Positions 1 to 11,674 of a DNA stretch of 64,000 bases are shown in pieces. The DNA lies in contig NZ_SRXU01000002.1 in the NCBI RefSeq assembly GCF_004792695.1, positions 310,001-374,000 on the forward strand. The letters run 5' to 3'. The notes under the pieces are model-generated. The model was given only the letters and a program-made list of their open reading frames with translations, made no database searches and was not told where the DNA came from. The translations under genes were made by a program, and so were the position numbers. Each line of letters starts with the position of its first letter. Position 1 is the stretch's first letter. This stretch comes from Sphingomonas naasensis (GTDB lineage Bacteria; Pseudomonadota; Alphaproteobacteria; Sphingomonadales; Sphingomonadaceae).

Positions 1-1843
1 TTTCGTCGTAGAGCCGACGCCCGGCGATCGCGCGACGCTGGCGCGCGGGCATCGTGCCGGCGATCTCGACGCGTCGCGGCGGCAGCACGGTCAGCGTGAT
101 CTTCGGGAAGGTCCGCAGCCGCACCTTGCCACGCAGCTTGGAGAAGGACGAATATTGCGCGCCATCGATGCGCACCGGGACGATCGGCGCATCGGCCTTG
201 TCGGCGACCATGCCAGGGCCGTCGAACACCTTCATCAGCGCGCCGGTGACGGTGATCCGCCCCTCGGGGAAGATCACCAGCGTGTTGCCCGCCTTGACGG
301 CCTTGACCATCGCCTTGGTCGACATCGGGTTGGTCGGATCGACCGGGAATGCGCGAAACAGCTTGAGCGCCGGCTTGATCCAGAAGCTGTTGGCGACCGC
401 GGTGTGCACCGCGAAGACCGGCTTGCCGGGCAGGAACACCGCGAGCAGCAGCCCGTCGAGCCACGAAACATGGTTGACCACCACCACCGCGCGATCGCCC
501 GGCCGCGGCATGTTCTCCGCGCCGTGGACCTCGACGCGGTAGAGGAATTGCAGCGTCGTGCGGATCAGTCGCTTGATCACCGTCTCGGGCAGCAGCCAGC
601 ACGAGATCAGCGCGACGACCAGCGTGGCGAAGCCCATCACCGCGATCACCGCGGGGATCGATACCCCCGCCCCCGCCATGCCCGCGACGATCGCCATCAC
701 CGCCACCGCGACGATCGCATTGACGATGTTGTTCGCGGCGATGATCCGCGAGCGCTCGGCGACCGGGCTGTTGGTCTGGAGCAGCGCGTAGAGCGGGACG
801 ATGAACATGCCGCCCGAAAAGGCGAGCACGGTCAGCGCGAGCAGGATGTGCCAGCTGCCGGGCGCCTGGACGAAGGCGGCGATATCGGCGCCCGGCGCGG
901 TGATCACGAAGCCGCGCGTCGCCAGCCACAGATCGATCAGGCTCCCCGCCATCAGCAGCGCCGACGCCGGCACGTAGCGCGCCGAGACCCGACCCTTGAG
1001 CAGCCGGTTCACCGCGAGCGAGCCGAGCGCGATCGAGATCGAGAAGACGAGCAGGAACAGCGTGACCACCGGCTTGCCCGCACCGAGCGTGTTCGAGACG
1101 AGCGGCGCGAAATCGTTGAGCAGCACCGCGCCCACCGCGAAGAACCAGCTGATCCCGAGGATGCACAGCCACACGTCGCGCCCGTCATGCGCGGTGCGGA
1201 GCACCTGCCAGGTCGAGCGCAGCGGATTGGGATCGACCCGCAGCCCGGGCGCGGCGGGCGGCGCCGCGGGGACGAAGAAGCTCGCGACCAGCCCGGCGCC
1301 CGCGAGCGCGGTGGCGATCAGCCCGGCTTCCCAGGGCGGCATGAAATTGGGCAGCAGCTGGCCGCCGAGGATCGCGAGGAAGGTCCCCGCCTCGATCATG
1401 CCGGTGCCGCCCATGATCTCGTCCGCGCCGAGATGCTGCGGCAGGATCGAATATTTGACCGGGCCGAAGATCGTCGAATGGCAGCCCATGAAGAACAGCG
1501 CGAGCAGCAGCAGCGGTACCGATTGCAGCCACAGCCCGGCGAGTCCGACGGCCATGAAGCCGACTTCGGCAAGCTTCACCGCACGCACGAGCTTCGCCTT
1601 GTCCCACGCATCGGCGATTTGCCCGGCGAGCGCCGAGAACAGGAAATAGGGGATGAAGAACACGCCCGTCGCGATCGCCGCCAGCATCGCCGACCGATTG
1701 GGATCGGTGGCGTAGAGCGTGAAGTTGACGAGGAACAGCATCGCATATTTGAGCGCGTTGTCGTTGAACGCGCCGAGGAACTGGACGACGAACAACGGGC
1801 CGAAACGGCGCTTGGCAAGCAACGAGAAGTCAGGCGCGGACAT
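1..1843 (-). CDS. MFS transporter fused to lysophospholipid acyltransferase (Aas/LplT-like), 3' end outside window
   Basis: The visible part is about 614 residues with no stop before the left edge. Residues 1 to about 400 are a polytopic MFS module, opening MSAPDFSLLAKRRFGPLF and resembling the lysophospholipid transporter LplT. Residues from about 430 are a PlsC-type 1-acyl-glycerophosphate acyltransferase, with the H-x4-D motif in NHVSWLDG (H458, D463) and the substrate-binding FPEGR block. In the family this fusion often continues into an AMP-binding acyl-ACP synthetase domain, which would lie outside the window. The expected role is flipping and re-acylation of lysophospholipids at the inner membrane. 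The ATG lies two bases after the stop of the upstream DUF2339 gene and is preceded by GGGGG, so the two are cotranscribed. Family assignment is firm; the exact substrate is inferred. Confidence 0.85.
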   Translation of the reverse strand, partial: MSAPDFSLLAKRRFGPLFVVQFLGAFNDNALKYAMLFLVNFTLYATDPNRSAMLAAIATGVFFIPYFLFSALAGQIADAWDKAKLVRAVKLAEVGFMAVGLAGLWLQSVPLLLLALFFMGCHSTIFGPVKYSILPQHLGADEIMGGTGMIEAGTFLAILGGQLLPNFMPPWEAGLIATALAGAGLVASFFVPAAPPAAPGLRVDPNPLRSTWQVLRTAHDGRDVWLCILGISWFFAVGAVLLNDFAPLVSNTLGAGKPVVTLFLLVFSISIALGSLAVNRLLKGRVSARYVPASALLMAGSLIDLWLATRGFVITAPGADIAAFVQAPGSWHILLALTVLAFSGGMFIVPLYALLQTNSPVAERSRIIAANNIVNAIVAVAVMAIVAGMAGAGVSIPAVIAVMGFATLVVALISCWLLPETVIKRLIRTTLQFLYRVEVHGAENMPRPGDRAVVVVNHVSWLDGLLLAVFLPGKPVFAVHTAVANSFWIKPALKLFRAFPVDPTNPMSTKAMVKAVKAGNTLVIFPEGRITVTGALMKVFDGPGMVADKADAPIVPVRIDGAQYSSFSKLRGKVRLRTFPKITLTVLPPRRVEIAGTMPARQRRAIAGRRLYDE

Positions 1844-1845
1844 GA

Positions 1846-4842
<2,997 letters not shown>

Positions 4843-4881
4843 CGTCGTGAGTCCCCCAGTTCGAGCCTCGCTGATAACAGA

Positions 4882-4924
4882 AATTGAGCGCTGTTCAATT
4901 AAAAATTACACAGTGTTCAATTTT
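4882..4924. promoter_or_regulatory. Inverted and direct repeats between DUF2339 and tetR genes (candidate TetR operator)
   Basis: AATTGA at 4882-4887 is mirrored by TCAATT at 4895-4900 with a 7-base spacer. TGTTCAATT occurs twice in direct orientation (4892-4900 and 4914-4922). AAAATT/AATTTT at 4902-4907 and 4919-4924 forms a second inverted repeat. The stretch is AT-rich against a GC-rich background and lies between two divergent starts, where an autoregulating TetR protein normally binds. Confidence 0.55.
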
Positions 4925-4941
4925 ACTGATATCGGAGCGAT

Positions 4942-5529
4942 ATGGGACGGCGATCCGATCATAGCCGCGCCGAGCTGGAGGAACTCATCCTCGCCGCCGG
5001 CCATACGCTGCTGGCCGAGACCGGCTATGCCGGCTTCTCCGCGCGCGAGGTCGCCAAGCGCGTCGGCTATTCGGTCGGCACGCTCTACAATGTCTTCGAA
5101 TCGCACGACGATCTGATGCTGGCGATCAACACCCGCACCTTCGTCGAATGGGCGGCATGGATCTCGGCGCGGCTCGAACGCGCCGGCGAGGATCGCATCG
5201 CGGTGCTGGTCGACAGCTATTTCGATTTCGCCACCGCCAACCGCAATCTATGGATGGCGATCTACGATCACCGCCTGCCCGAGGGTGCCGCCTTCCCTGA
5301 TCGCTATGCGCAGGATCGCCGCACATTGACCCTGATCGTCGAGCAGGAGATCGCCCGCGTTTTGCCGCCCGAGCGCGCGCATGAGGCAGGACCGCTGACC
5401 CGCTCGCTGCTCGCTACGGTCCACGGGCATTGCGTCTTTGCGCTCAACGGCACCTTCGCGTTGCTCGAAGAACGCCATCCTCGCGACGCCGCGCTCGCTC
5501 GCGTGCGCGAGGCCCTCGCTGCGGCCTGA
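4942..5529 (+). CDS. TetR/AcrR family transcriptional regulator (WHG-type C-terminal domain)
   Basis: A 195-residue protein of normal TetR size. Residues about 10-57 are the TetR helix-turn-helix, with the typical sequence SAREVAKRVGYSVGTLYN. The C-terminal ligand domain resembles the TetR_C WHG family. It is divergent from the DUF2339/MFS-acyltransferase unit, and the 99 bases between them hold repeated TGTTCAATT elements, so repression of that unit and of itself is the simplest reading. The inducer cannot be told from sequence. The ATG at 4942 has GGAG nine to ten bases upstream. Confidence 0.88.
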   Translation: MGRRSDHSRAELEELILAAGHTLLAETGYAGFSAREVAKRVGYSVGTLYNVFESHDDLMLAINTRTFVEWAAWISARLERAGEDRIAVLVDSYFDFATANRNLWMAIYDHRLPEGAAFPDRYAQDRRTLTLIVEQEIARVLPPERAHEAGPLTRSLLATVHGHCVFALNGTFALLEERHPRDAALARVREALAAA

Positions 5530-5613
5530 CCGCCTCTGCAACTCCCGCAGAGCTGCCATATCGTCTGCGCCGGGCTCCGACGCGCAGAAGTCGCACTTCA
5601 TCGCGGCACCATG

Positions 5614-5640
5614 ATCGTATAATATATTTGACATACGATA
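5614..5640. promoter_or_regulatory. Operator site A (TATACGAT inverted repeat) and promoter elements upstream of receptor 1
   Basis: ATCGTAT at 5614-5620 is mirrored by ATACGAT at 5633-5639. The left arm reads TATACGAT on the minus strand (5614-5621), the same octamer seen at 17337 and 27396. A perfect -10 hexamer TATAAT lies at 5618-5623 and a perfect TTGACA at 5628-5633, so bound regulator would block the promoter. Confidence 0.6.
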
Positions 5641-5689
5641 TTCGCTGTGGTGCTGTTCTGGCATTGCCAGCAACAGATCGGAAACGCGC

Positions 5690-8641
5690 ATGTCGAAATA
5701 TGCCTGTGCCAGCAGTTCATTCGCGCTCGGTGTGATGCTGAGCGCGCTCATCGCCTCGAGCGCCTCTGCGCAGGTGGCGGAACCGGGCGCCCAGGAAGCG
5801 TCGGCGCAGACCCCGGGCGAGGATGAAGCCATCGTCGTCACCGGCACGCGCATCCGCCGCCCCGATCTGCAGAGCAACAGCCCGATCACCGTCGTCGGCA
5901 GCGAAGAGATCCGTTTCCAGGGCGCGACCGCGGTCGAAGGCGTGCTCAATCGCCTGCCGCAATTCACTGCAGACGCGAACGACAATGTGTCGAATGGTTC
6001 GGACGGCACCGCGAACATCAACCTGCGCAATCTCGGCTCGAACCGCGTGCTGACGCTGATCAACGGCCAGCGCATGCTGCCGTCGCAGGCGATCGACATC
6101 AATTTCGTGCCCTCTGCGTTGATCGAGCGCATCGACGTCGTCACCGGCGGTGCCTCTGCGGTCTACGGCTCCGACGCGCTGTCAGGCGTCGTCAACTTCA
6201 TCCTGCGCGACCATCTCGACGGCATACGGATCGACGCGCAGGCGGGGTTCGCGCAGCACGGCAACAACAATCGCGATGTCCGCAGCATCATCGCCGCGCA
6301 GGGTTATGCCGTTCCCGCCCGCGGCGTCGTCGACGGCGGCAAGCAGGACATCAACATCGCGCTGGGGAAGAATTTCGCGGGCGGCCGCGGCAACATCACC
6401 CTTTATGGCGGCTATCGTCACGCTGATCCCGTGCTGCAGGCCAACCGCGACGTCTCGGCCTGCGCGCTACAGGCCGCGGATGCCACCGGCACCCGGCTCA
6501 ATTGCGGCGGCTCGAGCAACACGCCCTATGGCAGCTTCACGCCGCTGGGCGGCCCCAACCAGGGTATCGGGCTGACCAATGCGAAGGACGGCTCCAGGAC
6601 CTGGGTGCCGTATGACAGCAGCTTCGCCTATAATTACGCGCCGACAAACTATTTTCAGCGCTCCGATGAGCGCTACACCGGGGGCGCCTTCGCCAAGTTC
6701 GAAATCGTCCCAGCCGCCGAAGCCTATGGCAGCTTCATGTACATGAAGGACCACACCTTCTCGCAGGCAGCGCCATCGGCATTGTTCCTCGGCACACCGT
6801 TCACGCTGCCGTGCAACCAACCGCTGATGAGCGCGAGCCAGTTGGCGGCCTTGTGCGGCGCCGCCGCGGGCACCAGCGCGACGCAGGATACGCTGATCGG
6901 CTATCGCCTCGGCGGCAACGGCACCCTGCCCCGCCGCGACGACCTGCGACACGAGGATTTCCGCTACACCGCGGGCCTGCGCGGCGATCTCGGCCACGGC
7001 TTCAGCTATGATGCCGCCTTCGTCCATTCGCTCGTGCGGTTCGACGAGACCTATATGAACAATGTCGACAACGAGAAGGCGCAGCGCGCGCTCGACGTCG
7101 TCAGCGTCGGCGGCGTTCCCACTTGCCGTTCGGTGATCGACGGCACCGATCCGGCCTGTACTCCGATCAACGTCTTCCAGGCGAACGGCCTCACCGGCGA
7201 GCAGGCAGCCTATCTTTACACGCCGAGCAACACCGCCTCGCGCAACACCCAGACGATCTTCAACCTCAGCGTCAGCGGCGACCTCGGCACGTTCGGCATC
7301 CGCAGCCCGTGGGCAGAAAGCGGCGTGGCGATCGTGGTCGGCGCCGAGCACCGCAAGGAAACGCTGCGCTATACCGCGGACGACATCGCCGAGCAGGGCG
7401 GCGCCGCCGACTCTGACGGCAAGATCTCGGTCACCGAAGGCTTTGGCGAAATCGAGATCCCCATTCTCCAGAACCTGCCCTTCGCGCATGCGCTGACGCT
7501 GAACGGCGGCATGCGCTACTCGTCATACCGCAACGAGCAGGAATCGACCGGCCTCGGCTCGAAATACACTGCTTTCACCTACAAGGGCGAAGTCACCTGG
7601 GCGCCGATCCGCGACGTCCGGTTGCGCGCGAGCTACAACCGCGCGATCCGCGCACCGAACATCGGCGAACTGTTCGGCGCGCAGACGATCGGCAATGTCG
7701 CGGCGCAGGACCCCTGCTCCGGCACAACGCCGGCGGCCTCGGCCGCGATCTGCGGGCTGACCGGCGTCAGCGCCGCGCAATATGGCCATATCATCGAATG
7801 CCCGTCGGACGTCTGCTCGGCGCAGGGCGGCGGCAATCCGGCACTCCGGCCGGAAAAGGGCGACACCTGGACGGTCGGGCTGGTGGTGACTCCCAAGATG
7901 GTCCCCGGCCTGTCGTTCTCGGTCGACTATTACAACATCAAGGTGAAGAACTACATCTCCACCGTCGATCCCTCGCTGACGATCAGTCAGTGCGTCGCGA
8001 CCAGCGATCCCTATTATTGCGGCCTGTTCCGGCGCGATCCACGTTCGGGGGCGCTGTTCGGCACCGACGGCTACATCATCTCGACGACGCTCAACACCGG
8101 CTTCCTCAAGACCTCCGGCATCGATGTCACCGCCGACTATTCGCTGCCGATGGGCGCGCTCGGCAAGCTCGACTTCAATCTCGTCGGCACGTGGCTCAAC
8201 GAACAGGTCTCGGAGCCGCTGCCGGGTCTCGGCACCTATGATTGCAAGGGCCTGTACGGCTACACCTGCGGCCAGCCTTCGCCGACTTGGCGCCACGTCC
8301 TGCGCACCACTTGGCAGGTTCCGGGCGACGCCTCGCTGTCGATGGCGTGGCGCTATCTCGGCGGCACCGAGCTCTCGAGCCTGTCGACCAATCCGTTCCT
8401 TGCCGGCACCCCCAGCGTCGTCAACGCGAAGATCCCCGCCTATAGCTATTTCGACCTCACGGCGGCGATCTCGGTAACCGACCAGTTCCAGTTCCGCGCC
8501 GGCGTCAACAACCTGCTCGACAAGGACCCGCCGGCGATCGCGGCAGGGATCCTCTCGGCGTTCGGCAACGGCAATACCTATCCCGGCGTCTACGATCCGC
8601 TCGGCCGGACCGTCTTCTTCGGAGTGTCGGTCAACTTCTGA
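5690..8641 (+). CDS. TonB-dependent outer-membrane receptor 1
   Basis: A 983-residue receptor. Residues 1-28 are a signal peptide ending SSASAQ. A TonB-box-like DEAIVVTGTRI at about residue 45 is followed by the plug domain (ITVVGSEEIRF, GGASAVYGSDALSGVVNF). The rest is a beta-barrel ending in the C-terminal aromatic FFGVSVNF expected for outer-membrane insertion. Such receptors import ligands too large for porins, using energy from TonB-ExbBD. There is no adjacent TonB gene. The operator upstream matches those of the hydroxyproline and arabinosidase operons, which suggests a glycopeptide or oligosaccharide ligand, but the ligand is not known. Tandem hairpins follow the stop codon. Confidence 0.92.
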   Translation: MSKYACASSSFALGVMLSALIASSASAQVAEPGAQEASAQTPGEDEAIVVTGTRIRRPDLQSNSPITVVGSEEIRFQGATAVEGVLNRLPQFTADANDNVSNGSDGTANINLRNLGSNRVLTLINGQRMLPSQAIDINFVPSALIERIDVVTGGASAVYGSDALSGVVNFILRDHLDGIRIDAQAGFAQHGNNNRDVRSIIAAQGYAVPARGVVDGGKQDINIALGKNFAGGRGNITLYGGYRHADPVLQANRDVSACALQAADATGTRLNCGGSSNTPYGSFTPLGGPNQGIGLTNAKDGSRTWVPYDSSFAYNYAPTNYFQRSDERYTGGAFAKFEIVPAAEAYGSFMYMKDHTFSQAAPSALFLGTPFTLPCNQPLMSASQLAALCGAAAGTSATQDTLIGYRLGGNGTLPRRDDLRHEDFRYTAGLRGDLGHGFSYDAAFVHSLVRFDETYMNNVDNEKAQRALDVVSVGGVPTCRSVIDGTDPACTPINVFQANGLTGEQAAYLYTPSNTASRNTQTIFNLSVSGDLGTFGIRSPWAESGVAIVVGAEHRKETLRYTADDIAEQGGAADSDGKISVTEGFGEIEIPILQNLPFAHALTLNGGMRYSSYRNEQESTGLGSKYTAFTYKGEVTWAPIRDVRLRASYNRAIRAPNIGELFGAQTIGNVAAQDPCSGTTPAASAAICGLTGVSAAQYGHIIECPSDVCSAQGGGNPALRPEKGDTWTVGLVVTPKMVPGLSFSVDYYNIKVKNYISTVDPSLTISQCVATSDPYYCGLFRRDPRSGALFGTDGYIISTTLNTGFLKTSGIDVTADYSLPMGALGKLDFNLVGTWLNEQVSEPLPGLGTYDCKGLYGYTCGQPSPTWRHVLRTTWQVPGDASLSMAWRYLGGTELSSLSTNPFLAGTPSVVNAKIPAYSYFDLTAAISVTDQFQFRAGVNNLLDKDPPAIAAGILSAFGNGNTYPGVYDPLGRTVFFGVSVNF

Positions 8642-8647
8642 TCGAAT

Positions 8648-8712
8648 GCGCCAGCCGCTGCGGCTGGCGCTGCCCTTTCTGCCCCTCACGTCGCCCCGGC
8701 ATTGCCGGGGCG
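8648..8712 (+). terminator. Tandem stem-loops after receptor 1
   Basis: GCGCCAGCCG/CGGCTGGCGC (8648-8657 and 8661-8670, loop CTG) is followed by CGCCCCGGC/GCCGGGGCG (8692-8700 and 8704-8712, loop ATT). Only short T-containing tracts follow. They probably terminate receptor 1 transcription before the regulated promoter of receptor 2. Confidence 0.6.
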
Positions 8713-8763
8713 ATTTGCGTTTGGCGACGCAGAATCCCGCGGCTCGCGGCGTGTTTCAGGCTC

Positions 8764-8810
8764 TTGACAGTCGTGTCGGTCTTTATATGGTATACATTAT
8801 ATAGTATAGG
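8764..8810 (+). promoter_or_regulatory. Promoter and operator site B upstream of receptor 2
   Basis: TTGACA at 8764-8769 with TATGGT at 8786-8791 (16-base spacing) forms a promoter. It overlaps an AT-rich palindromic element with GTATAC at 8790-8795. The stretch from 8791 matches the element upstream of the 28333 gene at 15 of 20 positions (shared ATACATTATA, then GTATA). In this copy the octamer is degenerate (TATATAGT at 8798-8805). Confidence 0.55.
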
Positions 8811-8839
8811 TAAAAACCAGGGTCAGGGGAGACACGAAC

Positions 8840-11614
8840 ATGCGGAGACGTCCAGACACTCGAATTGCATTCATCATCAAAGTTGCCGCGCTCGCCACGG
8901 TTTCGGCAGGCGCATTGACCGCAAGCCACGCGCTGGCGCAGGAAGTGCCGCAAGCCGATAGCCAAGCCGCGAGCGAGACCAGCGAGGCCAGCCAGGATCG
9001 CGCGGCGGACGTTGTCGTCGTCGGCATCCGCGGCAGCATCGACACCGCCAACGCCAAGAAGCGGAACGCCAAGCAAATCGTCGACTCGGTGGTCTCCGAG
9101 GACGTCGGCAAGCTCCCCGACAACAACGTTCCCGAGGCGCTTTCGCGCGTCACCGGCGTGCAGATCGATCGCGCGCGCGGCCAGGGCCAGGGCGTCACGA
9201 TCCGCGGCATGTCCGAGATCCAGACCACGATTAACGGCAACCAGACCAATCTCGGCGACGGCCGAGCGCTCGATCTCGCCGACATCCCGGCCGAGCTGCT
9301 CAAGTCGGTCGACGTCTACAAGACGCGCTCGGCCGATCAGGTCGAGGGCGGCATCGCCGGCACCGTCAATGTCGAGCTTCGCCGTCCGCTCGATCTCAAA
9401 AAGGGCCTGACCGTCGCGGGCAGCGTGCGCGGCTCATACGACGACGTGGCCGAGAAGATCAGCCCCTATGCCAGCCTGCTCGTCGGCGAGCGCTTCGACA
9501 CGGGCATCGGCGAGATCGGCTTCCTGCTCAACGGCTCGTGGACCAAGACCTTCTATCGCGAGACCTATATCGAGAGCGAGTCACCCGACATCGTTTGCTG
9601 TCCGGGCGATCCCAACTCGCCCAACGCCGGCCTGCCCGCGCAGTACAAGGACATCGTGCTGCCGTATCGCGCGCAATATGGCCAGGAATTCGGCCATGTG
9701 ACGCGCCCCTCGCTGAACGCCGTGCTGCAATGGCGTCCCAGCGATCGCCTCGATTTCGTGTTCGAGGGTGGCTATATCGGCTCGCGCGAGAAGCGCTCGG
9801 TCAACAAGCTGTACGCGCTCAACCGCGAATGGAATTCGACCTACAGCAACATTCAGCTGATGCCCGACGGGCAGACGGTCAAATCGATCACCGTCTCGAA
9901 CCCCAACGGCGTGCCGGCGGGAATCGATTCCCTCTACAACTCGTTCCACTCCGATCTCTACACCAGCAATTTCGAAGTGCACTGGCACGGCGACGGCGTG
10001 CAGATCAATTCGACCGCGCAATACAACAAGAGCAACAGCGGCAACTATTTCGTCGAGCAGATCATCCGGCCGGTCGGCCTGACATCGATGACCGTCGACT
10101 TCGATTCGGATCGCTATTCCGGCGGCGTCCCGTCGATCACCTTCAACGGTGTCGATATGAGCAACGTCAACAACTACGGAGTCGAGCGCTTCCAGGACAA
10201 TCGCGGCGGTGCCGACAATGAGGAGTTCGCCGCGCAGACCGACATCACCGTCGACCTGACCCGCGAAGGCTTGCTGCGCACGTTCCAGTTCGGCGCGCGC
10301 TACAACCAGCGCATCACCAACCGCTGGTACGGCTATCGCGACGGCTTCCCGCGCGTGAATGGCACCTTCGCCCCGCTCACCCAGTTCCCCGGTGGCTCGC
10401 AGGCGGCGCTGAGCGGCGTGACGCTCGGCGGCGACACCACCGAATGGTACAGCATCCCGGGGCCGGTGGTGCTCGACAATATCGACGCGATCCGCGCCTA
10501 TATCCAAGCGACCGATCCGGGCAACGCCACGCGCTTCGCCAGCCAATATCCGCCCAGCGACCGCGGCCAGACCTTCGGCTCGCACGAATATAGCTTCGCC
10601 GCCTATGGCCAGTTCAACTACGGCTTCGACATCGGCTTCCCGGTCGATGGCCTGTTCGGCGTACGCTACGTCAACACCTGGGGCGACTCGAGCAGCTTCT
10701 CCTATCGCCTCGTCAACGGTGCCGAGGTGGTCGAGCAATCGAACGGCCGCGGCAATTATGTCGATCTGCTGCCCACCGCGACGGCGATCCTGCACTTCAC
10801 GCCCAAGGCCCAACTCCGCCTGTCGTACAGCAGCAACGTCCAGCGCCCGAGCTTCTACGACATGCGCCCCTTCTACTGGGTCGATCCCAACGCGGCCAAT
10901 CCGGTGGTCTATGCGGGCAATCCCAATCTCAAGGCGCAGCGCGAGCATGCCTTCGATGCCAGCGCCGAATATTATTTCGGCCGCGGCGGCGCGGTGACGC
11001 TGGCCGGCTATTACAAAAAAGCGTCGAACTATTTCTACTATGACCGCCAGGATGTCCCGATCGGCGGGCTGACCGAATATGGCGTCGATCCTGCCAAGAG
11101 CGGCTTCATCGAGCAGCTGCGCAACGCCGGCGGCGGGACCTTTGTCGGCATCGAAGGCTCGGCGCAGACCTTCTTCGATTTCCTGCCAGGCATGTGGAAG
11201 AATTTCGGTGTCAGCCTCAACGCCAGCCATATCTTCAAGGCGCGCGTAGAATGGCCGTACCCGGAAGATTTCCCCGGCGCATTCGACGCGCTCAATGCGT
11301 CCAAATGGACGGTCAATGCGGCGCTGTTCTACGACACCCCGCAGTTCAGCGCGCGCGTGGCGTACAACTATCGCTCGCCCTACCGGCTGTTCATCTGGAC
11401 CGCGCGTCCCGAATATTCGTTCTACAACGACGAGACCCAGCGCCTCGACGCCGCGATCAACTTCACGCCGTTCAAGTTCGTGACGCTTTCGCTCGAGGGT
11501 ACGAACCTGCTCGGCAACAACACCTATCGCTATTTCGGACAAGACAATCTGCTGCCGCTCGGCGTGCGCCTACAGGCGCGCACCATCCAGGCCAGCGCCC
11601 GGTTCCGCTTCTAG
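8840..11614 (+). CDS. TonB-dependent outer-membrane receptor 2 (TIGR01782 type)
   Basis: A 924-residue receptor. The signal peptide ends at about residue 34 (ASHALAQ). The plug domain carries VVVVGIRGSIDTANAKK, SEDVGKLPDNNVPEAL and IRGMSEIQTTINGNQ, the pattern of the Caulobacter/sphingomonad TIGR01782 subfamily, which is frequently encoded beside glycosidase genes. The barrel ends ARTIQASARFRF with a terminal Phe. The start follows a good ribosome site (AGGGGAGACACGAAC then ATG). It has its own promoter carrying the shared operator and ends at a strong terminator, so it is probably monocistronic. The ligand is inferred to be a plant-derived glycan or glycopeptide. Confidence 0.92.
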   Translation: MRRRPDTRIAFIIKVAALATVSAGALTASHALAQEVPQADSQAASETSEASQDRAADVVVVGIRGSIDTANAKKRNAKQIVDSVVSEDVGKLPDNNVPEALSRVTGVQIDRARGQGQGVTIRGMSEIQTTINGNQTNLGDGRALDLADIPAELLKSVDVYKTRSADQVEGGIAGTVNVELRRPLDLKKGLTVAGSVRGSYDDVAEKISPYASLLVGERFDTGIGEIGFLLNGSWTKTFYRETYIESESPDIVCCPGDPNSPNAGLPAQYKDIVLPYRAQYGQEFGHVTRPSLNAVLQWRPSDRLDFVFEGGYIGSREKRSVNKLYALNREWNSTYSNIQLMPDGQTVKSITVSNPNGVPAGIDSLYNSFHSDLYTSNFEVHWHGDGVQINSTAQYNKSNSGNYFVEQIIRPVGLTSMTVDFDSDRYSGGVPSITFNGVDMSNVNNYGVERFQDNRGGADNEEFAAQTDITVDLTREGLLRTFQFGARYNQRITNRWYGYRDGFPRVNGTFAPLTQFPGGSQAALSGVTLGGDTTEWYSIPGPVVLDNIDAIRAYIQATDPGNATRFASQYPPSDRGQTFGSHEYSFAAYGQFNYGFDIGFPVDGLFGVRYVNTWGDSSSFSYRLVNGAEVVEQSNGRGNYVDLLPTATAILHFTPKAQLRLSYSSNVQRPSFYDMRPFYWVDPNAANPVVYAGNPNLKAQREHAFDASAEYYFGRGGAVTLAGYYKKASNYFYYDRQDVPIGGLTEYGVDPAKSGFIEQLRNAGGGTFVGIEGSAQTFFDFLPGMWKNFGVSLNASHIFKARVEWPYPEDFPGAFDALNASKWTVNAALFYDTPQFSARVAYNYRSPYRLFIWTARPEYSFYNDETQRLDAAINFTPFKFVTLSLEGTNLLGNNTYRYFGQDNLLPLGVRLQARTIQASARFRF

Positions 11615-11635
11615 GACCCAGCCTTTTCCCCGACT

Positions 11636-11671
11636 GGGGCGGACCGCGAGAGCGGCCCGCCCCTTTTCTTT
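11636..11671 (+). terminator. Rho-independent terminator after receptor 2
   Basis: A 12-base stem (11636-11647 with 11652-11663, one mismatch, GAGA loop) is followed by TTTTCTTT. It lies between the stop of receptor 2 and the stop of the convergent alpha-galactosidase gene. Confidence 0.8.
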
Positions 11672-11674
11672 GGG